Below the pieces are notes generated by a model. It saw only the letters and a list, made by a program, of their open reading frames with translations. It did no database searches and was not told the DNA's origin. The position numbers were made by a program, and so were the translations under genes. DNA of 17,139 nucleotides. Origin: Candidatus Kerfeldbacteria bacterium RIFOXYC2_FULL_38_9. GTDB taxonomy: Bacteria > Patescibacteriota > Patescibacteriia > UBA9570 > XYC2-FULL-38-9. Position 1 is the stretch's first letter. Each line of letters opens with the position of its first letter. The DNA lies in contig MHKJ01000015.1 of NCBI GenBank assembly GCA_001818355.1, forward strand, positions 1 through 17,139, written 5' to 3'. Of the stretch, positions 12,717 through 17,139 are shown piece after piece.

Positions 12717-15599
12717 CTAAAATGAAATAGAAGCTTCTTCACCGTCTAATTTTAGAGAATGTTCTTGCGCGTCATTCGTTAAAGTAACGGATTTAGCCAA
12801 AACGCCTGTTTTATAATCAGTTTCATATTTTTGGAACATTTGTTTGACCAAGGTGCTGTTCGTAGATAGCTTAATATCAATTTTGTCGTTAATGGTAAGT
12901 TGAGCTTTTTTGCGCAAAGAATTGGTTTGGCGGATGAGCTCGCGCAATAAGCCCTCTAGTTTCAATTCTTCGGAAATTTCTGTATCCAAGACAAATTCCT
13001 GACCGAATTTAATTTCTTTGACATTCAGTTCTTCGCGTAAAATTTCTTGATATTCTGCACCAAGCTCTTGGCCTGTAATGGTTAAAGATGGCAAAGGTTG
13101 GCGCACTTTAATGCCTGTTTTGGCGCGCAGGGCTAAGGCTTTTTCGATTATTTCGCGGATAGTTTGTATGTTTTTTAAAATATTCTTGGACAGATCATGA
13201 TCTGTCCCTACACCTGTTGTTGACAACTCGTCGGCGGTTGGCCAATCGCAAAGATGCACGGAAATGGGATCATCGGCATGACGTAGATCTTGCCAAATCC
13301 GTTCGGTAATGAAAGGAATAATTGGTGCGGCCATTTTTACAAAAGTTCGCAATACCAAATCCAATGTATGTAAAACTTCTTGCTTATCACGCTCATCACT
13401 GCCCTTAACCCGGCCGCGAATACGGCGCACATACCAAGTGGAAAGCTCTTGCACGAAATTAAGCAGAGGTCGCGTGGCTTTTATCACCTCATAAGCGTCC
13501 ATGCCATCTGTTACAGCTAACAACGTCATCTGTAGCTCCGTTAAAATCCACTTGTCCATAATATTGGTAAACTGCGGCTGATAGCTTTCATCTTTTTTAT
13601 CTTTGAACATCTGATAAAAAGAATTAACGTTGGCCAGCGTAATTAACAGTTTTTTACTAATTTCATCAACTGCTTTTTCCGAAAAATTAACACTTTCGCC
13701 GCTCATCACCGGCGTGCTCATCAAATAATAACGCAAAGCATCCACGCCGTAATTATCAATAAGTTTCCACGGATCTGGATAATTTTTTTTGCTTTTGCTC
13801 ATTTTACTGCCGTCTTCAGCCATAATCGTGCCGGTCATTACCACATTTTCAAACGGCGGTTTATCAAACAAAATCGTTCCCATAACGTGCATCACATAAA
13901 ACCAGGCCCGGGTTTGCGCCACATATTCGGCCACGAATTGCGCGGGAAAATTTTTATTAAACCACTCTTTATTGGCAAAAGGATAATGTTGCGCCGCAAA
14001 CGGCATGCTGGCTGACTCCACCCAACAATCCACTACTTCCGGAATGCGAGAAGCCTCCTGGCCGCATTTGGAACAGTTAATCTTGATTGGGTCAATGCTG
14101 TGTTTGTGCATATCTAAATCATCAGTAACTTGACTGCTGTTAACGGCCTTTTCTTTTAATTCTTGCTTAGAGCCTATTACTTCCAATTGTCCGCACTGGC
14201 ATTTCCAAATAGGCAGAGGGGTGGCCCAATAACGATTGCGGGAAATATTCCAATCTGGTGCGCTTTCCAAACCCTTTAAGAATCGGCCGTGCTTAATGTG
14301 CTGAGGCACCCAATTGATATTTTCATTTAATTCTTTCAGGCGTTCTTTTATTTTTTGCACGTTGATAAACCAAGCGGGAATGGCGTTATAAAACAAAGGT
14401 GTTTCACAACGATAACAATGGGGGTAGCTGTGCGTGTAATTGTCGGTATGATAAAGCAAACCGCGCTTGGTTAAGTCGGTAATCACCTGAGGATTAACTT
14501 TTTTAAAATACTGATTGGCAAACTGCGGAACATTATCTTTAAATTTTCCAACTTCATCAACTGTGGGCAACATAGGCAGATCAAGCTGTAAGCCTAAATT
14601 ATAATCATCTTCACCATAAATTACGGCTGTATGCACAATGCCACTGCCATCTTCGGTGCTAACAAAATCAGCCGCGGCCACATAATGGCTCTTTTTACCC
14701 AACTCTTTTAAGCCCTGCACTTCGTAAAGCGGTTCATATTCTTGGTTCACCAAATCCATGCCCCGCATTTCTTTGATCACTTCATAATCTCCTGTTAAAA
14801 CTTCCAAGCGATCTTTGGCTAAAATATATTCTTCGTTATTTTGACGAACTTGCACATAATCGATTTTCGCTCCCACTGCCAAAGCTACGTTGCCGGGTAA
14901 AGTCCAGGGGGTGGTGGTCCAGGCGATAAAATATAAATTTTCTTGGCCGCGCACTTTGAATTTTACAAAAACAGCCGGTTCAGTTACGTCTTTATAACTA
15001 TTGTCCATCGCCACTTCAAAATTGGAAATCGGGGTTTCACAACGAGAACAGTACAGCAAAACTTTACGGCCTTCATATAAAAGCCCTTTTTCATACACCT
15101 GCTTTAACCCCCACCATACAGATTCAATGTACGAGTTATCCATGGTTTTATAGGAATTTTCAAAATCAACCCAGCGACCCATGCGCTTGACCATCTTCCC
15201 CCACTCGCCTGCAAATTCAAGCACCTTACTGCGACAAAATTCGTTAAACTTGGCCACGCCAATTTCTTCAATTTGTTTTTTTCCGGAAATTTTCAACTCT
15301 TTTTCCGCAATATTTTCAATCGGCAAGCCGTGGCAGTCCCAACCCCAGCGACGTTCTACGCGATAACCTTTCATGGTGAAATAACGCGGCACCACGTCTT
15401 TGATGGTCGAGCTTAAAATATGACCGTAGTGCGGTAAGCCGGTGGCAAAAGGCGGACCATCATAAAAAACATACTGTTTAGCGGCAGGTCTTTGCTGAAC
15501 CGATTTTTCAAAACAGTGATTTTCTTCCCAAAATTTTACTATTTCCTCTTCACTTTGCGCGAATTTTGATTTTTTTTGTTGATTGTTATTTTGTGACAT
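12717..15599 (-). CDS. ileS: Isoleucyl-tRNA synthetase
   Basis: The 960-residue class I synthetase charges tRNA-Ile. Landmarks: YDGPPFATGLPHYGH (46-60) with the HIGH-type motif HYGH at 57-60, RRWGWDCHGLPIEN (83-96), editing domain WTTTPWTLPGN (227-237) and GSGIVHTAVIYGEDDY (318-333), WATPLPIWKC (458-467), KMSKS at 599-603, and anticodon-binding TWYVRRIRGR (721-730). Cysteine pairs at 184/187, 395/398, 467/469 and 509/512 could bind zinc. There is no C-terminal zinc finger. The HYGH motif and missing finger resemble the eukaryote-like (type 2) IleRS group, though KMSKS lacks the arginine usual there. In the editing core the usual H-x-A-P reads H-T-A-V. A 20-bp palindrome lies inside the gene (13188-13207). 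It is followed by recO. Confidence 0.96.
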   Translation of the reverse strand: MSQNNNQQKKSKFAQSEEEIVKFWEENHCFEKSVQQRPAAKQYVFYDGPPFATGLPHYGHILSSTIKDVVPRYFTMKGYRVERRWGWDCHGLPIENIAEKELKISGKKQIEEIGVAKFNEFCRSKVLEFAGEWGKMVKRMGRWVDFENSYKTMDNSYIESVWWGLKQVYEKGLLYEGRKVLLYCSRCETPISNFEVAMDNSYKDVTEPAVFVKFKVRGQENLYFIAWTTTPWTLPGNVALAVGAKIDYVQVRQNNEEYILAKDRLEVLTGDYEVIKEMRGMDLVNQEYEPLYEVQGLKELGKKSHYVAAADFVSTEDGSGIVHTAVIYGEDDYNLGLQLDLPMLPTVDEVGKFKDNVPQFANQYFKKVNPQVITDLTKRGLLYHTDNYTHSYPHCYRCETPLFYNAIPAWFINVQKIKERLKELNENINWVPQHIKHGRFLKGLESAPDWNISRNRYWATPLPIWKCQCGQLEVIGSKQELKEKAVNSSQVTDDLDMHKHSIDPIKINCSKCGQEASRIPEVVDCWVESASMPFAAQHYPFANKEWFNKNFPAQFVAEYVAQTRAWFYVMHVMGTILFDKPPFENVVMTGTIMAEDGSKMSKSKKNYPDPWKLIDNYGVDALRYYLMSTPVMSGESVNFSEKAVDEISKKLLITLANVNSFYQMFKDKKDESYQPQFTNIMDKWILTELQMTLLAVTDGMDAYEVIKATRPLLNFVQELSTWYVRRIRGRVKGSDERDKQEVLHTLDLVLRTFVKMAAPIIPFITERIWQDLRHADDPISVHLCDWPTADELSTTGVGTDHDLSKNILKNIQTIREIIEKALALRAKTGIKVRQPLPSLTITGQELGAEYQEILREELNVKEIKFGQEFVLDTEISEELKLEGLLRELIRQTNSLRKKAQLTINDKIDIKLSTNSTLVKQMFQKYETDYKTGVLAKSVTLTNDAQEHSLKLDGEEASISF
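13188..13207. repeat. Perfect 20-bp palindrome inside ileS
   Basis: GGACAGATCATGATCTGTCC equals its own reverse complement. The right arm extends on the plus strand to CTGTCCCTAC (GTAGGGACAG on the minus strand); the left arm is shortened to TTGGACAG. In the ileS frame it encodes GTDHDLS at about residues 798-804, a poorly conserved linker before the C-terminal helical part. It resembles GTAGGG-type palindromic repeats that are scattered in many bacterial genomes. Confidence 0.7.
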
Positions 15600-15696
15600 A
15601 AAAATAGTCTAATATCATTAAACTATACAAAACATAGCACTTTTTGTTACCCAGCGCAAACTTAACCACTCACTAAGTCACTTAAAAAAATAACTA
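15600..15696. other. Short spacer upstream of ileS
   Basis: This AT-rich spacer lies between the acidic-protein gene and ileS. It must carry the ileS promoter if ileS is transcribed on its own, but I find only weak candidates (TATAGT on the minus strand near 15621-15626). There is no terminator-like hairpin for the upstream gene. Confidence 0.4.
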
Positions 15697-16332
15697 TTAG
15701 TGCCAAGTTGGTTTAAATTTACGATCCGACTGTCTTCTTTTTTGTTTTGTTTCAGTTAGATGTTTTTTTAATGCCTTTCTGGCTTCCGTGACAGCCATGC
15801 TCAGCTCAGGAATTGGCATTTCCGGAAATAATCGACGAATTTCTTTAGTAATTTCATTCGCTGCTTTTAAATTATCAATAACCATCTCATCAGCCGCCTG
15901 GTTTCCCGCTTCTATGTCTTCCGGTTTTTCATCTTCTTCATAAGAAAGATATTCAGCTTCTTGTTCGTCTGTTAATTGTGAACCCCCTGTATCCTGATAC
16001 AATATATTAGCTTCATCTGGTGTTAATTCACTACAAACAACAGCGTTCACACTTTTGGCAACATACTCTAAAAATATTCCTTGTAAAGTTAAATTTTTAT
16101 CTTTTTGCAAAATACTATTTAATGCTTCCAGTATTTCGACGTTTTCTCCTGTTTTCACAAATTGTCTTACGTCAGCAATATGTTTCCACAATGCTTTTTG
16201 ATTATCATCATCTGTACTTGTTTCCTTAACCAGGCGTTGACGTAAAGGTGGCTCATAAATTTCTGTCAGAACTGTGCGTACCACTTTTTTTTGGGCTTCA
16301 GAAAAACTCTGATATTCTTCAAGAATACTCAT
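15697..16332 (-). CDS. Acidic helical protein of unknown function
   Basis: The 211-residue product has no signal peptide or membrane segment. Residues 1-100 look helical (LEEYQSFSEAQKKVVRTVLT, VEILEALNSILQ). A strongly acidic stretch follows (LTDEQEAEYLSYEEDEKPED, about 119-138), then a helical part and a very basic tail (KKHLTETKQKRRQSDRKFKP) that might touch nucleic acid. I recognise no family. A good promoter is present upstream (16359-16386). It lies between pgeF and ileS on the same strand. Confidence 0.75.
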   Translation of the reverse strand: MSILEEYQSFSEAQKKVVRTVLTEIYEPPLRQRLVKETSTDDDNQKALWKHIADVRQFVKTGENVEILEALNSILQKDKNLTLQGIFLEYVAKSVNAVVCSELTPDEANILYQDTGGSQLTDEQEAEYLSYEEDEKPEDIEAGNQAADEMVIDNLKAANEITKEIRRLFPEMPIPELSMAVTEARKALKKHLTETKQKRRQSDRKFKPTWH

Positions 16333-16358
16333 AAATTTTTTAATTTTAATGGATAATT

Positions 16359-16386
16359 ACTATAATAATAGCAAAAAAAATGGCAA
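16359..16386 (-). promoter_or_regulatory. Promoter of the acidic-protein gene
   Basis: On the minus strand, TTGCCA (16381-16386), 16 nt containing an 8-T run, TATAGT (16359-16364). Transcription would start about 20 nt before the ATG at 16332. It lies just after the pgeF stop codon, so the gene has its own start in addition to any read-through. Confidence 0.6.
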
Positions 16387-16389
16387 ATG

Positions 16390-17007
16390 TCAAATCCTTT
16401 TTATAAACGAAATGTTGCGGTCGGTTTTGGTGCAACCCTTGCGAACAGAATAAAACGAAGCGGTTTCATAAGTACAAGTGCGCATAACCTCTATGTTGCG
16501 CTCCGGAATGCCCACTTCCAAACATTGCTCAACATTGGCCTGCCATAAATCTACGCTATACTGATTGTCCCCCACTTCTTGTACTAAGCTGGCACTAAAT
16601 TGACGAGCCACCTCCTTGCCTACCACAAAACAGTTAGGACAAATCGCCGGCCCAATGCCAACTAAAATATTAAACGGCTTCATGCGTAAAAACTCCAAAG
16701 TTTTACGGGTAATTTCCAAAGCAGTACCGCGCCAACCAGCGTGAATAGCCCCGATAATATTGGCGTGCGGTTCAAAAAATAAAATCGGTACGCAATCCGC
16801 GGTTTTAAGGCCAAGAGCAATACCGTTCTCTTTACTTACCAAGGCATCAGTATTTTTAATAACTCCTGCGGTTTGTTTAGTAACCCATACAGCTTTATCT
16901 TTGTGGGTTTGTTCGCCATAAACAACCCCTTGAGGAACTTTATCCCCTTTTTCCATAATACCGTGCTCAACATTGGCAAATTTTGCAAAAATATTAAACT
17001 TTAACAT
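16390..17007 (-). CDS. pgeF: Laccase-domain protein (PgeF/YfiH/LACC1 family)
   Basis: The 205-residue product carries the conserved blocks of the YfiH/PgeF family: GEQTHKDK (31-38, with the metal-ligand histidine H35), KTADCVPILF (68-77, C72), AIHAGWRGT (87-95, H89 and R93), VGIGPAICPNCFVVG (116-130) and FYSVRKGCTKTDRNISFI (185-202). Members of this family have been reported as purine nucleoside phosphorylase/adenosine deaminase enzymes, as multicopper oxidases, and in Escherichia coli as an editor of peptidoglycan precursors that carry serine; which applies here cannot be told. It is about 35 residues shorter than typical because the N-terminal segment before GEQTH is reduced. Its promoter (17014-17042) would give a leaderless message. 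Confidence 0.92.
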   Translation of the reverse strand: MLKFNIFAKFANVEHGIMEKGDKVPQGVVYGEQTHKDKAVWVTKQTAGVIKNTDALVSKENGIALGLKTADCVPILFFEPHANIIGAIHAGWRGTALEITRKTLEFLRMKPFNILVGIGPAICPNCFVVGKEVARQFSASLVQEVGDNQYSVDLWQANVEQCLEVGIPERNIEVMRTCTYETASFYSVRKGCTKTDRNISFIKRI

Positions 17008-17013
17008 AGTCTA

Positions 17014-17042
17014 TTTATATACCTTTTAACTGCTCTTGACAA
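17014..17042 (-). promoter_or_regulatory. Promoter of pgeF, likely leaderless
   Basis: On the minus strand, TTGTCA (17037-17042), 17 nt, TATAAA (17014-17019), then exactly 6 nt before the ATG at 17007. This is the same geometry as the toxin promoter at 6796-6824. The -35 overlaps a plus-strand TTGACA (17036-17041), so the region may drive both directions. Confidence 0.7.
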
Positions 17043-17082
17043 AATTTGTCAGATCATTAAAGTGTGGGCACATGAGGTAGCG

Positions 17083-17139
17083 GTGGCGGATTTTCTCACA
17101 GTAGACCCCCAGAATCTGCCAGCCGCTATCTCTCTCTAT
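17083..17139 (+). CDS. Possible start of a plus-strand gene (runs off the window)
   Basis: A GTG at 17083 opens a frame that stays open to the edge, reading MADFLTVDPQNLPAAISLY (GTG read as Met). A GAGGT at 17074-17078 gives a Shine-Dalgarno site 4 nt upstream, and TTGACA (17036-17041), 16 nt, TAAAGT (17058-17063) gives a promoter with a start near 17070. The region is GC-rich compared with the intergenic DNA nearby. No family can be named from 19 residues. An inverted repeat at 17079-17128 overlaps the start. Confidence 0.4.
   Translation, partial: MADFLTVDPQNLPAAISLY

Noticed and set aside
17079..17128. GC-rich hairpin at the right edge as a tRNA or other RNA gene
   Set aside because: There is no T-arm TTCRA, anticodon arm or CCA end, and it does not match SRP, tmRNA or RNase P motifs that I know. 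It overlaps a plausible coding start instead.
1..17139. CRISPR array, insertion sequence, phage or integrase genes
   Set aside because: No regularly spaced repeats, transposase motifs or phage genes were seen on either strand. The 412-4797 repeats are few, irregularly spaced and in both orientations.

Overview
The window looks like chromosomal DNA of a Patescibacteria (CPR) bacterium. This is inferred from compact AT-rich genes, a short phosphomannomutase, SSB and PgeF-like protein, few Shine-Dalgarno sites, several genes with no recognisable family, and a normal UGA stop. I see no rRNA, tRNA, CRISPR array or insertion sequence.

Layout. Positions 1-2484 hold envelope or secreted proteins: a truncated secreted protein, an FN3 protein, a 57-aa membrane protein and a lipoprotein. 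Between 2565 and 4745 are a short SSB and a two-gene operon (asparaginase-fold pseudoenzyme, then a nucleotide-binding-like/RHH fusion) that ends in an intrinsic terminator. A phosphomannomutase/phosphoglucomutase (4858-6231, +) converges on a BrnT/BrnA-like toxin-antitoxin pair. Upstream of that pair on the minus strand lies a sugar cassette: a large unknown protein, a cytoplasmic GH1 beta-glucosidase and a eukaryotic-type hexokinase homologue. Then come recO, ileS, an unknown acidic protein and a pgeF-like laccase-domain gene. A possible new plus-strand gene begins at the right edge.

How the genes may work together. The GH1 enzyme would release glucose inside the cell, the hexokinase homologue would phosphorylate it, and the phosphohexomutase would interconvert the 6- and 1-phosphates for glycan synthesis. 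GH1 and the unknown large protein are much more AT-rich than ileS, recO and the hexokinase gene, which suggests separate acquisition.

The strongest unexplained signals are (i) a dispersed repeat of about 40 bp with three copies of identical internal spacing and a fourth half-copy in opposite orientation, all in intergenic DNA; (ii) a perfect 20-bp palindrome inserted in frame in ileS; (iii) two promoters whose -10 box ends exactly 6 nt before the ATG, implying leaderless mRNAs; (iv) pseudoenzyme-like changes in the asparaginase-like and hexokinase-like proteins; and (v) the large unknown protein heading the sugar cassette.
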